Positions 37,723 to 47,485 of a stretch of DNA of 64,000 nucleotides are shown piece by piece. Positions within the stretch are counted from its first letter, which is position 1. Each line of letters opens with the position of its first letter. The notes under the pieces are model-generated. The model saw nothing but the letters and a program-made list of their open reading frames with translations. It searched no databases and was not told the DNA's origin. A program made the position numbers and the translations under genes. Source of the DNA: Methylococcaceae bacterium (GTDB lineage: Bacteria > Pseudomonadota > Gammaproteobacteria > Methylococcales > Methylococcaceae); assembly GCA_902812445.1 (NCBI GenBank), contig CADDZF010000001.1, positions 1 to 64,000 on the forward strand. Reading direction: 5' to 3'.

Positions 37723-37830
37723 TGATTTTTTCCTTTGCTCTATTTCCAGATTCCCTTTAGGGGCAGGGCGCTGCAGAGGTTGCTCGGTCGCGCATTGACG
37801 ATCAATGACTCGCTCCGAACCGGCCTTGCA

Positions 37831-38445
37831 TCACTTCAAGCCGGAAACGTAGTCAGCGACGGCGTTCGTCTCTTCCTCGCTGAGTTTCGACGCGATGGTT
37901 CGCATGATGGCATTCGGATCGTTATTGCGCTTGCCCGATTTGAAGTCAGCCAGGGTAGTACTGACATAGGCCGCGTATTGACTCCTCAGCATAGGGAAAC
38001 CGGCCGGACCATTGCCATTGCCGGTCGGGCCGTGGCAGCTGCTGCAGGCGGGTACGCCAGATGCGGCGTTGCCAGCACGGTAGAGCTTTTCACCGAGCGC
38101 ATTGACCGGGGCGGTTGCCGTTTTTTCACTTTTTATCGCCATGCCGGAATAATAAGTGCTGATATCGGCGATATCCTGATCGCTCAAACTGGCAGCCATT
38201 GCATTCATGGTCGGATTGACTCGCCGCTGCGCCTTGAAATCCTCTAGCTGCTTGACGAGATAGTTGACGTGTTGGCCGGCCAGCTTCGGAAAGATCGGCG
38301 CATTCGCATTGCCGTCTTCGCCATGGCAGCCAGCGCATACGCTCGACTTCGTTTTCCCGGCTTCGGAACTTCCTTGCGCTTCGACTCCGTTGAAGAGAGC
38401 GCTCGAAGCGAGGCATAGTATCGTGATTAGCGTTTTTTTTGTCAT
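37831..38445 (-). CDS. Di-haem cytochrome c4
   Basis: A periplasmic di-haem electron carrier of 204 residues that can pass electrons to terminal oxidases. A signal peptide (LITILCLASSALFNGVEA) is followed by two cytochrome c halves, with CAGCH and CSSCH haem sites and PTGNGNGPAGFPML in the second half. The ATG at 38445 has GGAG six bases upstream; a start at 38475 is less likely. It is divergent from engB across 224 bases, with no operator I could define there. Confidence 0.93.
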   Translation of the reverse strand: MTKKTLITILCLASSALFNGVEAQGSSEAGKTKSSVCAGCHGEDGNANAPIFPKLAGQHVNYLVKQLEDFKAQRRVNPTMNAMAASLSDQDIADISTYYSGMAIKSEKTATAPVNALGEKLYRAGNAASGVPACSSCHGPTGNGNGPAGFPMLRSQYAAYVSTTLADFKSGKRNNDPNAIMRTIASKLSEEETNAVADYVSGLK

Positions 38446-38669
38446 AGTTGCTCCATCCTTCTTCTTATCAAGCATCGACTATATGAAAGTTTCCGCGCTT
38501 CCGTTTAATCTCCAAACTGCGTTGTTGAGCGATCCCATCGTTGACGCCGATCATTTTAATCAATCGTCGTCTGCTTTCACACTTGACACGATTCAATGCG
38601 CCACTACTCTCCGCTGTAAACCGTGCCGCTCACAAAACGATAGCATATTCGATTGTCCTTAAAGTCCCG

Positions 38670-39275
38670 ATGAATCCGCTTTACCACCAGACACGTTTTC
38701 TGCTCAGTGCCCCGACTATAACAGAAGCGCCGCCCGATGAGGGGCTCGAAGTCGCTTTTGCCGGCCGCTCCAATTCCGGCAAGTCCAGCGCTATCAATGC
38801 CATTGTGCAACAAAAGTCACTGGCCCGGACTAGCAAGACGCCGGGCAGGACGCGGCTGATCAATTTTTTTATGATCGATGAACAGCGCCGATTGATCGAT
38901 CTGCCCGGATACGGTTATGCCAAAGTCGCTGCCAGCCTTCAGCGTAGCTGGGGTCAGGCATTGGAGCGCTATCTCCGCGAGAGACGCTCGCTGCAGGGCG
39001 TTTTTCTGGTGATGGATATCCGCCATCCGGTGACATCGTTTGATCGCCAAATGCTGGAATGGTGTGCTCATTGCCGTTTGCCCGTACATATTGCGTTGAC
39101 CAAAGCGGACAAACTGAGTAGGGGAGCGGCGTTGAATACGCTGGCGAAAGTGAAAAAATCCTTGCACGGTTCGGAAATTCCGCTCTCGGTACAGCTCTTC
39201 TCGGCGCCGATGCGGATCGGTGTGGATGACGCCCATGCGATTTTGGATCAATGGCTACGCGTTGAGGAGCGATAA
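38670..39275 (+). CDS. engB: Ribosome-biogenesis GTPase EngB/YsxC
   Basis: An essential GTPase in 50S subunit assembly. 201 residues with G1 GRSNSGKSSAINAI, G2 KTPGRTRLINFF, G3 DLPGYGYAKV and G4 TKADKL. The start at 38670 (MNPLYHQTRFLLSA) matches the family; no clear ribosome-binding site is visible. Its TAA at 39273-39275 overlaps the T-tract of the convergent sRNA terminator. Confidence 0.96.
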   Translation: MNPLYHQTRFLLSAPTITEAPPDEGLEVAFAGRSNSGKSSAINAIVQQKSLARTSKTPGRTRLINFFMIDEQRRLIDLPGYGYAKVAASLQRSWGQALERYLRERRSLQGVFLVMDIRHPVTSFDRQMLEWCAHCRLPVHIALTKADKLSRGAALNTLAKVKKSLHGSEIPLSVQLFSAPMRIGVDDAHAILDQWLRVEER

Positions 39276-39393
39276 AAAAACTCCGAAGCGAAGGGGGAAT
39301 GCTCCGGAGTATGCGAAAACCCGGTTGGGGGACCGGGTAAATCACTACTCAATAGGGAAAATGATGAGTAGTTAGCGTCGTTCCCGACACTTA
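39274..39393 (-). ncRNA. Candidate trans-acting sRNA (ErsA/sX13/Spot 42-like) beside engB
   Basis: Read on the minus strand, about 120 bases form three successive hairpins and end in a Rho-independent terminator. Stem 1 is ACTACTCA/TGAGTAGT (39372-39344), stem 2 ACCCGGT/ACCGGGT (39338-39319), and stem 3 ACTCCGGAGC paired to GCTTCGGAGT (39310-39280) followed by seven T residues. All three loops are C-rich (UUUUCCCUA, CCCCCA, UUCCCCCUU), the feature of the Xanthomonas sRNA sX13. The position, convergent to the 3' end of engB, equals Spot 42 (spf) in E. coli and ErsA in Pseudomonas. The length also fits. polA, the usual other neighbour, is replaced by a PilZ-DUF1631 gene. Confidence 0.75.
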
Positions 39394-39398
39394 AAAAA

Positions 39399-39425
39399 TA
39401 TGACCGAGCACTGACCGGAAAGTTC
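39399..39425 (-). promoter_or_regulatory. Sigma-E/AlgU-like promoter of the sRNA
   Basis: On the minus strand a perfect GAACTT (39425-39420), a 16-base spacer and TCATA (39403-39399) match the ECF sigma-E/AlgU pattern GAACTT-N16-TCnnA. Transcription would begin near 39393, just before the first hairpin. ErsA of Pseudomonas is known to depend on this sigma factor. Confidence 0.6.
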
Positions 39426-39535
39426 AGGAATTTCAGGCTGGCGAAATGGCGGTGGAGCGCCGTTTCCGGCAAGTGAACGTCAGGCGTGAGACAGAACGAG
39501 CACGTGCGTTTAAAGCGGTTCGGCAGAGTAGAGCT

Positions 39536-42500
39536 TTAGATGTTCGCCAACACGCCGGGTCTTTGGATGCCGAAACCTTGGGCATAATCGACGCCGATTT
39601 CGCTGAGCTTGCCGAGAATTTCCGCATTTTCCACGTATTCGGCGATGGTTTTGATGCCGAGGGAATGGCCAATCTCATTCATCGACTTCACCATGACGTA
39701 ATCTGACTCGCTCGTTGCCAGCTCTTTTACGAAGCTGCCATCGATTTTGAGGAAATCCACGTTTAGGTTCTTCAAATAGGCGTAGGACGAAAAACCGCTG
39801 CCGAAATCATCCAGCGAGAATCTGCAGCCGTACCGCTTGATCTGGCGAATAAACTTTTCCGCTTCAGCGAAATTCGCGATCGCGGAAGTCTCGGTGATCT
39901 CGAAGGTGATTTTTTCAGCCGACAGATCGGATCGCGTGAGCTCCGTATGGACGAACTGCAGAATTTCCTCGCTTCCCATGGATTGGCCGGAGAGATTGAT
40001 GGAGAAGCCGCCGATGAGCGCGAACTTTTCCGGATTGGCTTGAATCCAGTCAAAGCTCGACCGCATGACCCAGCGATCGATTTCGGGCATGCGCTTGCAG
40101 CGTTCAACTGCAGCAAGAAACTGACCAGGCGCAGCGGCGGTGCCGTCATCGTTTTTGACGCCCAGCAGGATCTCGTAATGCGAGTGATCCGCGCCGCTCT
40201 GAGAAACTGGCGTAATCAGCTGACAGCGGAGAAACAGGCGGTCCTCTTTCAACATCTTGTCGATGCGACCCGCCCAATCCATCAGGTGCTGCTGTGCTTT
40301 GAGATCGCTATCGGTTTCACGGTACATCTGTATGTGATTGCGGCCCTTGGTTTTTGCCGCCATGCACGCAGTGTCTGCGTTGTTTACGAGTGCACTGACG
40401 CTGTTCATGTGCTCCGTTAAGGCCGCGAGGCCGATGCTGACGCCCAAGGAATAACTCTTGTCTTGCCAGCAAAAATGATAGCTAGTGATCAAACGGCGCA
40501 GGTCTTTGGCGATACGATAACCCTCATCGCCCGAATGGGACTTGAGCAAGATGCCGAAGGCATTATCGCCGAAGCGCGCCAGGATATCGCTTGCCTGGAT
40601 TCGCTTCTGTATCAAAAAACTGACACCTTTGAGGAGGGTATCGCCCGCTTCGAGACCGGAGCCAGCGTTGATGATTCTAAACTGGTCGATTTCGAGAAAA
40701 CAGAGCATGTCATCCGTGTGCGGCTGGTCCAGCGCAAACGATTGCACGCGCAACAGGCGCAGAAATTCCTTGCGATTGATCAGGCCCGTGACTGGATCAT
40801 GGGTTGCCGCTTGAATGAGCTTGTCGTGCATATTTTGCATCATTCTATCGGCGGCTCGATCCACCAGGGGAACATCCAGATTGTCGATCCGTTTCACCCG
40901 ACCGGCTGCAAACCTTTGTCCGAGGTCCTGCTTGCCGGCCTCGAGTTTTTCGATGCCCTGGCCATCGACAAAAACGTAAAGAGCCGGCGTTTCACCAATC
41001 CAGGCAAGCCTCAAGGGGGTCTGCGTCAAGGGCGTAAGCTGAAATTCCAGCCAGTCACCGACCCGCAACTGTTCCACCAGCTGGACCGATAACTCGTCCG
41101 CAGCGGTCTTGCTGTCTCTCTCCTCGGCAGGCGCCTCCGGGACGAACGAGTAGTCGGGTTTCTGCTTGGTTTTCGGTAGTCCTGCGCCGATCAGCAGAGC
41201 TGTCAACTCGTCGATAATTTTGTTCTGTTGCGGCTTGTCCGGGCTCACGGATGTGAGCTGCAGATCGACATAATTTATCAGCTCGAGCTTCTCGGCGACG
41301 GGACTTTCTGCGCTTGGAGTTTCTTCTGCCAGCCAGAGCAGCAGCTTATCGACAACCGCCAGTCCCCGACTCCAGTCGGCGTTGTCCGAGCCGCCTCGAA
41401 TCTGAGCCGCTACCAAAAGCTGCCGCCAGCCGCCGTTCAGTAATGCCAAGACGATGTCGGGCGTCATTTTCCCCGCGATGCGCTGGTTGATCGCATCTTC
41501 AACCAGGCTTCTGGCCTGCTCGATGCGCTGTCTTGCCTCGCAGGCGTTGCGAACTCGCTCGAGTTGCGCGGCGCGGGCCGTGTCCAGCGGAATGACGATT
41601 CTTTCAAGTTCTTCCCTGGCTTCGGCAAAGACTGCGGGGTTGTTTGGCGCTTCCCTTACAATGCGATCGACCAGTCCGCGCAGTTCAACGGACGCGCCGG
41701 TTATTTCGCCGCTGTCGTTCGCCGCCAGAGCCAGATCGCCCAGTAGATCGAGTACTCGACGCGCCGGATGGCTCGCGTCGTCGAGAAATGCCGGCTCTTT
41801 GAGAGCGAGTCCGAGCAGCGGTAATTGCAGATTTCCGATGTAGTCTTGAACGACGGGAGTGAGCGATGGGTCGGTCAAGGCAGTGTCAAGAAAACTGCTG
41901 ACGACCTGGAACGTTTGTTGGTCGCTCGGGCTGATTTCCTTGGCATCGCCGAGCTGCTGCGAGAGAACGCCGATAAGCTCGCTTTCCAGCGATTGCTCGC
42001 TGAGATAGGTCGATCCGCCGGTTGCTTTCTGCTGCTGTAACGCCTTTAAGGCCGTCAGAAGCTCGCTCCTCTGGTAACGCGCGGCGCGCTCCGCATCAGC
42101 CTCCTCGTGAGCCGAACCGGTCGTTGCCGTCGCCCTGGCCGAGGGGTTGTGTTTCCAGTCGGCAAGCTCGAGCAACGTGCTGACGGTTTTCGTGATCCCT
42201 TGGCGGGGCGCCGGCGCGAGCCGTGGCGCTTTCAGTGGCTGGCCTGCTGGTGTGTCGTCGCATCGATCGGTATCTTCGACCGTAAGCGATGCGGCGCTCG
42301 CATTGACCGATGAGTGGACTCCCTGCGCCTTGATGGGCGCTAGTGGCAAGATGGCATTCAACTGCTGATATAGCTCGCCGAGGAAGGCGCACAGGGACTG
42401 CTCGAATACACGATACAAAATGAGCCGGGTTGCATTGTTGGCAGCCCTGTCCCTGAGGATCCAGCGGAAGCACTGACCAAGGGCATTCGGACCGAAAGGA

Positions 42501-43354
42501 TCGTTCCTGTTATCAACGGGAATTCCCGCCAGAGCGCTGAGGCGTTGTTCCAGCACGTGCAGTTCAGAACCGAAAATGGCTTCCGTCTTGGCGACCTCCT
42601 CCATCAGGTTGAGCCAGTCCTCGAATTCTTCGTTATCCAGCAGCGCTAATGAACCCGTATCCGGCCTGCCTGGATAAAGGCTGCCGGCGGCGGCATAACC
42701 ATCCGCCTGCTCCAGCGCTCGCTCGATGAATTCTTTGATGACGGTTTCGCGCGCGTGATCGAGCTCTACGATGGCGTCGCGACAAGCGGTCTGCTCCATG
42801 TTCGAAGGAGCCTGGTCGGCCGCATCGTTCAAGGCCTCCGGCACGCGCTGGAAAAAACTCTCCAGGATAGCGCGCAGGCTGCGTTCCAAGGCGTCAGCGC
42901 AGGTTTGTTGCATACTATCCCGAGCTAGCGCGAGGCCGCCAGCGTCGGCGGCGCTGTCGAGCAATGGCGGTTTAGATTCAGCCACCTCGCGTAGCACCTG
43001 GATGGCATCGACGGGCGCGCGCTCGAAAGCGATGCCAATACCATCGGCCGAAGCGTGGGCAACGCGCCCGCCCAAGGTAAAGGGACGCTCGCCCAAACTC
43101 GTGGACGCGGTGAACGAGACTTCGACGGTTTTTGGCAGCGCACTTCGCGAAGCAGCAAACGAAATGTCCTTGTGATTGATTTTTACAAATAGGCCGCCCC
43201 AGCAGAAATTCCGTATTTCACAGAGCACATCGCTCAAACCAGGCGCTTTTAAGTGGGCCTGTTGAGTGACTGCTCTTCGCACATAGCGACGCCGGTTCGT
43301 CGAATTGACGGTGACGGCGGTTGGGCACCCCGGTTTGCGTGCATCTGCGACCAT
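39536..43354 (-). CDS. PilZ-DUF1631-GGDEF-EAL composite signalling protein
   Basis: A cytoplasmic protein of 1272 residues. Residues ~20-125 look like a PilZ c-di-GMP-binding domain (NRRRYVRRAV; CWGGLFVKIN). A long DUF1631 region follows to about 870, then GGDEF (~residue 926) and EAL (~1060-1270) domains. The GGDEF signature is degenerate (RFGDNAFGILL), so cyclase activity is unlikely. In the EAL domain the EAL motif itself is EILLG instead of EALxR, although FEITETSA, DDFGSGFSS and the AEYVEN Glu remain. It is probably a c-di-GMP or protein-interaction sensor. It occupies the place where polA is expected in relatives. Confidence 0.85.
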   Translation of the reverse strand: MVADARKPGCPTAVTVNSTNRRRYVRRAVTQQAHLKAPGLSDVLCEIRNFCWGGLFVKINHKDISFAASRSALPKTVEVSFTASTSLGERPFTLGGRVAHASADGIGIAFERAPVDAIQVLREVAESKPPLLDSAADAGGLALARDSMQQTCADALERSLRAILESFFQRVPEALNDAADQAPSNMEQTACRDAIVELDHARETVIKEFIERALEQADGYAAAGSLYPGRPDTGSLALLDNEEFEDWLNLMEEVAKTEAIFGSELHVLEQRLSALAGIPVDNRNDPFGPNALGQCFRWILRDRAANNATRLILYRVFEQSLCAFLGELYQQLNAILPLAPIKAQGVHSSVNASAASLTVEDTDRCDDTPAGQPLKAPRLAPAPRQGITKTVSTLLELADWKHNPSARATATTGSAHEEADAERAARYQRSELLTALKALQQQKATGGSTYLSEQSLESELIGVLSQQLGDAKEISPSDQQTFQVVSSFLDTALTDPSLTPVVQDYIGNLQLPLLGLALKEPAFLDDASHPARRVLDLLGDLALAANDSGEITGASVELRGLVDRIVREAPNNPAVFAEAREELERIVIPLDTARAAQLERVRNACEARQRIEQARSLVEDAINQRIAGKMTPDIVLALLNGGWRQLLVAAQIRGGSDNADWSRGLAVVDKLLLWLAEETPSAESPVAEKLELINYVDLQLTSVSPDKPQQNKIIDELTALLIGAGLPKTKQKPDYSFVPEAPAEERDSKTAADELSVQLVEQLRVGDWLEFQLTPLTQTPLRLAWIGETPALYVFVDGQGIEKLEAGKQDLGQRFAAGRVKRIDNLDVPLVDRAADRMMQNMHDKLIQAATHDPVTGLINRKEFLRLLRVQSFALDQPHTDDMLCFLEIDQFRIINAGSGLEAGDTLLKGVSFLIQKRIQASDILARFGDNAFGILLKSHSGDEGYRIAKDLRRLITSYHFCWQDKSYSLGVSIGLAALTEHMNSVSALVNNADTACMAAKTKGRNHIQMYRETDSDLKAQQHLMDWAGRIDKMLKEDRLFLRCQLITPVSQSGADHSHYEILLGVKNDDGTAAAPGQFLAAVERCKRMPEIDRWVMRSSFDWIQANPEKFALIGGFSINLSGQSMGSEEILQFVHTELTRSDLSAEKITFEITETSAIANFAEAEKFIRQIKRYGCRFSLDDFGSGFSSYAYLKNLNVDFLKIDGSFVKELATSESDYVMVKSMNEIGHSLGIKTIAEYVENAEILGKLSEIGVDYAQGFGIQRPGVLANI

Positions 43355-43499
43355 GAGAAGGCTCGACCCATATCTCGTTCATTTTGCTATCCAAAGTTTA
43401 GCCTGCATTCGGCGGATGCAGCTTCCCGGTGTGCATCCAACCGTACCAGCAAGCTCGACCGGCATGATGGAGAAAAGGAATACTGGTATCATCCCCGCA

Positions 43500-44270
43500 A
43501 TGAAACTGGCAAGCTGGAACGTCAATTCCCTGCGCGTGCGGCTCTCCCAAGTGATGGATTGGCTCGCGGTCCACCAGCCGGATGCGCTCGCGCTGCAGGA
43601 GACCAAAATATCCGATGCCGATTTTCCCCAGACGGGTTTTGAAACTGCCGGCTTTCATCCGGTATTCTGCGGCCAGAAGAGCTATAACGGCGTGGCGATC
43701 CTGAGCAGACAGCCGGCGGGCGAATGCCTGACCGAGCCGGTTCCCGGCGATGATCCGCAGCGGCGCGTCATCGCGGCGACGGTTGAGGGCATCCGGCTAA
43801 TCAATCTGTATGTCCCGAACGGCAGCGAAGTCGGCTCGGAAAAATACGCCTACAAGCTCGATTGGCTGACGAAAATCACCGATTTCATCGGTGCCGAGCT
43901 GGAGCGCTATCCCAAGCTGGCGGTCGTCGGTGACTTCAATATCGCGCCGGAAGACCGCGACGTTTATGATCCCATCGCCTGGGGCGAGCAGGTATTGTGC
44001 AGCACACCCGAGCGCACGGCTTTCCAGCGCTTGCTGGCGCTGGGTCTGGTGGACACTTTCCGTTTGTTCGAGCAGGCCGAGAAAAGCTACACCTGGTGGG
44101 ATTACCGCGCGGCGGGGTTTCGGCGAAACCTGGGTCTTCGCATCGACCACATCCTAGCGAGCGAGCCTTTGAGCCAACGATGCCTGTCCTGTCGCATCGA
44201 CGTGGCCCCGCGCCAACATGAACGCCCGTCCGATCATGCGCCGGTAATGGCGGAGTTTGAAGACCAATAG
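43500..44270 (+). CDS. xthA: Exodeoxyribonuclease III
   Basis: The major AP endonuclease / 3'-5' exonuclease of base-excision repair, 256 residues. Motifs: LASWNVNSLRVRL, ALQETKISDADFP, NLYVPNGSEV, VVGDFNIAPEDRDVYDP, YTWWDYRA and the terminal RPSDHAPVMAEF. The ATG at 43500 (MKLASWNVNS) is the conserved family start; the frame upstream to 43305 has no homology. It is 45 bases before ubiD on the same strand. Confidence 0.96.
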   Translation: MKLASWNVNSLRVRLSQVMDWLAVHQPDALALQETKISDADFPQTGFETAGFHPVFCGQKSYNGVAILSRQPAGECLTEPVPGDDPQRRVIAATVEGIRLINLYVPNGSEVGSEKYAYKLDWLTKITDFIGAELERYPKLAVVGDFNIAPEDRDVYDPIAWGEQVLCSTPERTAFQRLLALGLVDTFRLFEQAEKSYTWWDYRAAGFRRNLGLRIDHILASEPLSQRCLSCRIDVAPRQHERPSDHAPVMAEFEDQ

Positions 44271-44315
44271 CGCAGCGGGCAAGTTGCCGCACGGCTCAAT
44301 TTTCCGGATAGTCCC

Positions 44316-45779
44316 ATGAAGTACCGAGACCTCCGCGACTTCATCGGCCAGCTCGAGATAAGAGGCGAACTCAGGCGCATTCGGACCGAAGTCGATCCTT
44401 ATCTTGAAGTGACTGAAATCTGTGACCGTACGCTGAAACTCGGCGGTCCGGCGCTCCTGTTCGAGCAGCCGAAAGCCTCGCGCATACCTCTGCTCGCGAA
44501 CCTGTTCGGCACGCCGTACCGGGTAGCGCTCGGCATGGGCGAAGAATCCATCGCGGCGCTGCGGGAAGTGGGCAAGCTCCTGGCTTTTCTGAGGCAACCC
44601 GAGCCGCCCAAAGGCATGCGGGACGCTTTTTCCAAGCTGCCGGTCTTCCGGCAGGTGCTGAACATGCACCCCAAGGAGCTGAAACACGCGCCGTGTCAGG
44701 AAGTGATATTGAGCGGCGGTGAGATCGACCTGGGGCGTTATCCGATCCAGACCTGCTGGCCGGGCGATGCGGGACCCCTGATTACTTGGGCGCTGGTCAT
44801 CACGCGCGGGCCGCAGAAGGAGCGACAAAATCTCGGGATCTATCGCCAGCAGGTCATCGCCAAAAACAAGACCCTCATGCGCTGGCTGGCGCATCGCGGC
44901 GGCGCGCTCGATTTCAGAGATTTCCAGGCAGCTCGCCCGGACCAGCCGTTTCCGGTCGCCGTAGCGCTGGGCGCGGACCCGGCGACGATCCTGGGCGCCG
45001 TCACGCCGGTGCCGGACAGCTTGTCGGAATATGGCTTCGCCGGGCTTCTCCGCGGCGGCAAGACCGAAGTGGTCAAGTGCCAGCTTAGCGATCTTAAGGC
45101 TCCGGCCAGCGCCGAGATCGTCCTCGAAGGCTTCATCTATCCGGGCGAAACAGCGCCGGAAGGCCCTTTTGGCGATCACACCGGCTATTACAACGAAGTG
45201 GAGGAGTTCCCGATATTTACCATCGAGCGTATCACCCAGCGGCAAAATCCCATCTATCACAGCACCTATACCGGAAGGCCGCCGGACGAGCCGGCGGTCC
45301 TCGGCGTGGCGCTCAATGAAGTATTCGTACCCATCCTGCAGAAGCAATTCCCGGAAATCATCGATTTCTACCTGCCGCCGGAAGGCTGCTCTTACCGCCT
45401 CGCCGTCGTCAGCATGAAGAAGCAGTATCCAGGGCATGCCAAGCGCGTAATGTTCGGCGTCTGGTCGTTCCTCCGCCAGTTCATGTACACCAAGTTCGTC
45501 ATCGTCACGGACGATGACATCGATGCGCGCGACTGGAAAGATATCATCTGGGCGATCACGACGCGCATGGACCCCGCGCGGGATATCACGCTGATCGAAA
45601 ACACGCCCATCGATTATCTGGATTTCGCTTCCCCCGTCGCCGGCCTGGGCTCCAAGATCGGCATGGACGCGACCCGCAAATGGTCAGGGGAAACGGACCG
45701 CGAATGGGGCAGGCCGATCGCCATGTCCGCGGCGGTCAAGTCCCGCGTGGACGCTCTCTGGGCGGATCTGGGGATTTGA
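44316..45779 (+). CDS. ubiD: 3-octaprenyl-4-hydroxybenzoate carboxy-lyase UbiD
   Basis: A prenylated-FMN-dependent decarboxylase in ubiquinone synthesis, 487 residues (E. coli 497). It starts [20 protein letters not shown]. The UbiD signature [18 protein letters not shown] includes the catalytic Glu region, and [20 protein letters not shown] and [15 protein letters not shown] match the family. The UbiX partner that makes the cofactor is not in the window. It is convergent with the bufferin operon. Confidence 0.96.
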   Translation: MKYRDLRDFIGQLEIRGELRRIRTEVDPYLEVTEICDRTLKLGGPALLFEQPKASRIPLLANLFGTPYRVALGMGEESIAALREVGKLLAFLRQPEPPKGMRDAFSKLPVFRQVLNMHPKELKHAPCQEVILSGGEIDLGRYPIQTCWPGDAGPLITWALVITRGPQKERQNLGIYRQQVIAKNKTLMRWLAHRGGALDFRDFQAARPDQPFPVAVALGADPATILGAVTPVPDSLSEYGFAGLLRGGKTEVVKCQLSDLKAPASAEIVLEGFIYPGETAPEGPFGDHTGYYNEVEEFPIFTIERITQRQNPIYHSTYTGRPPDEPAVLGVALNEVFVPILQKQFPEIIDFYLPPEGCSYRLAVVSMKKQYPGHAKRVMFGVWSFLRQFMYTKFVIVTDDDIDARDWKDIIWAITTRMDPARDITLIENTPIDYLDFASPVAGLGSKIGMDATRKWSGETDREWGRPIAMSAAVKSRVDALWADLGI

Positions 45780-45819
45780 GTGTATTGGCCTGCGCAGTTG
45801 CGCGAGCGCCGACTCGCTG

Positions 45820-46590
45820 TCAGCCAGCCTTAACCCGGCCGATAATCCCGCGCGCGATCAAGCCTTGGAGGATCTCGACTCCACCGCGGATGACGGTTTC
45901 CGGCGCCGGGTGCCGCATTTCCGTGGCGATTTGACGGAGGACACCCTCCGCCCGGCAGGGTGCGTTTTCGTCGATGATCTGCAACAGGCGATAGGTCACG
46001 CGATTGATTTCCAGAAACCTGACCTCGTCGTCGCGGTCGCGGTAGACGACCAGATGGCTCGGCGTCGCTCCCGGCTCCTGCGGCTGGAACGCGGGCGACA
46101 GGTGGTGCACCGGAAAGCGGTAAGCCAGCGGCCAGGCCAGTTCCGACAGCGTGATGAAGTGCGCGAGAGGATCGTCCTGTAACTCGGCATCCTGCGGGGG
46201 CGCCTCGCCCTCGGCGATGGCCAGCGCGAGCTCGACCCATTCATAGTGCGCCAGCTCGAGCAGAAAAGGGGGATCATTCGGGCAGGGCGATCGCTCGTTT
46301 TGCAGATAATCAAGGAATTCTTCCGCAATATCCGAAAAATAAGGCGATTGGCTCTTGTGCCGGGCGAAAAAGTCCCGCGCCAGTTCATGCCAGGCCTCAT
46401 CCCGCGTGATTTGCCTGAGGACCGGAAAATTTGCCGCCAGGAAGCCTTGAATAGTGTTGAAGAACAGCTCCCGGTAAAGCTTCATCCGCCGCCCGTCTAG
46501 ATCAGCAGGCGGCGGATTATGTTCAGGGTCGCGGATATACGCCGCGAATGCCTGCTGCAGCTCCGCGAGCGCGGGACGGACTTCAGGCAC
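45820..46590 (-). CDS. DUF2063 partner protein of a bufferin operon (BufC/HvfC-like)
   Basis: 256 residues from a GTG at 46590 that overlaps the end of the DUF692 gene by eight bases; the frame upstream has no homology. The N-terminal DUF2063 domain shows [32 protein letters not shown] and [12 protein letters not shown]. The C-terminal half has YRFPVHHLS and [14 protein letters not shown]. Related proteins form a heterodimer with the DUF692 enzyme and present the precursor peptide. Some databases label the domain 'putative DNA-binding', which the context does not support here. Confidence 0.88.
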   Translation of the reverse strand: MPEVRPALAELQQAFAAYIRDPEHNPPPADLDGRRMKLYRELFFNTIQGFLAANFPVLRQITRDEAWHELARDFFARHKSQSPYFSDIAEEFLDYLQNERSPCPNDPPFLLELAHYEWVELALAIAEGEAPPQDAELQDDPLAHFITLSELAWPLAYRFPVHHLSPAFQPQEPGATPSHLVVYRDRDDEVRFLEINRVTYRLLQIIDENAPCRAEGVLRQIATEMRHPAPETVIRGGVEILQGLIARGIIGRVKAG

Positions 46591-47434
46591 GGCGGCGTTG
46601 GCGGGATTGCGTGGAGCTCGCCTGCAGCGCGCCGATCCTTCCGATTTCGCGTAGCAGTTCGGACACCGGCGGAATATTGAAATCGCGCTCGAGCAGCGTG
46701 GGGAAAACGCCGTGAAGTTCATAAGCCCGGGCCAGCAGCCGCCAGACGGGATCGACGATGTCAGCGCCGTGCGTGTCGATGATCAGGTCTTCGGCTTCGA
46801 CGTGATGCCCGGCGACGTGCCCATAAGCGATCCGCTCCGCCGGGACGGCCGCGAGAAAAGCCTCCGCGTCATAGCGGTGGTTGACGCTGTTGACATGGAT
46901 GTTATTGATGTCCAGCAGCAGGTCGCAGTCCGCTTCCGCGAGTACGGCGTTGAGGAAATCGATCTCGTCCATCTCCCTGCCCGGCGCGGCGTAGTAGGAA
47001 ACGTTCTCGATGGCGATTCGGCGCTCCAGGATGTCCTGCGCCCTTCGAATCCGCGCGGCCACGTGGCGGACCGCTTCCGCGGTGAACGGAATCGGCATCA
47101 GATCGTAGAGGTGGCCGTCGTCGCTGCAATAGCTCAGGTGCTCGCTGTACAGCTTTATCCGGTGCTGTTTCAGGAAACCCTTCAAGTCCTCAAGAAAACG
47201 CTCGTCCAGGGGAGCAGGGCCGCCGAGCGACAAGGATAGACCGTGGCAGATGAAGTCGAACCGCTCCGTCATCGACCGGAACAGTTTGCCCCACCTGCCC
47301 CCGGTATTCATCCAGTTCTCCGGCGCGACCTCATAAAAGCCTACCGATGGAGGAGTCGTGGCGGACAGCGCACCCATGAAATCCCGCCTGAGGCCCAAGC
47401 CGGTGCCATGAATGGAACGAGGCCCCGCATCCAT
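46583..47434 (-). CDS. MNIO-family (DUF692) peptide-modifying enzyme (BufB/HvfB-like)
   Basis: About 283 residues with the ATG at 47434; a TTG at 47446 is in frame. The family of multinuclear non-haem iron oxidative enzymes modifies Cys residues of ribosomal peptides. Visible metal-ligand-type segments on a TIM barrel are [62 protein letters not shown] and [14 protein letters not shown]. It sits 51 bases after the Cys-rich precursor gene and overlaps the DUF2063 gene, so substrate, enzyme and partner form one unit. Confidence 0.93.
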   Translation of the reverse strand: MDAGPRSIHGTGLGLRRDFMGALSATTPPSVGFYEVAPENWMNTGGRWGKLFRSMTERFDFICHGLSLSLGGPAPLDERFLEDLKGFLKQHRIKLYSEHLSYCSDDGHLYDLMPIPFTAEAVRHVAARIRRAQDILERRIAIENVSYYAAPGREMDEIDFLNAVLAEADCDLLLDINNIHVNSVNHRYDAEAFLAAVPAERIAYGHVAGHHVEAEDLIIDTHGADIVDPVWRLLARAYELHGVFPTLLERDFNIPPVSELLREIGRIGALQASSTQSRQRRRA

Positions 47435-47485
47435 GCCGTGTCGCAAAATAAATCAGCTCCTGGAAACGGGCGCGATTGTCCCGGA

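Noticed and set aside
39274-39372. CsrA-sequestering RNA read on the plus strand (GGGGGA in loops)
   Set aside because: The T-tract and promoter are on the minus strand, so the C-rich-loop reading is better supported; plus-strand transcription would have no terminator or promoter here.
44154-45437. 427-codon minus-strand open frame
   Set aside because: Antisense to ubiD and the end of xthA, both strongly supported.
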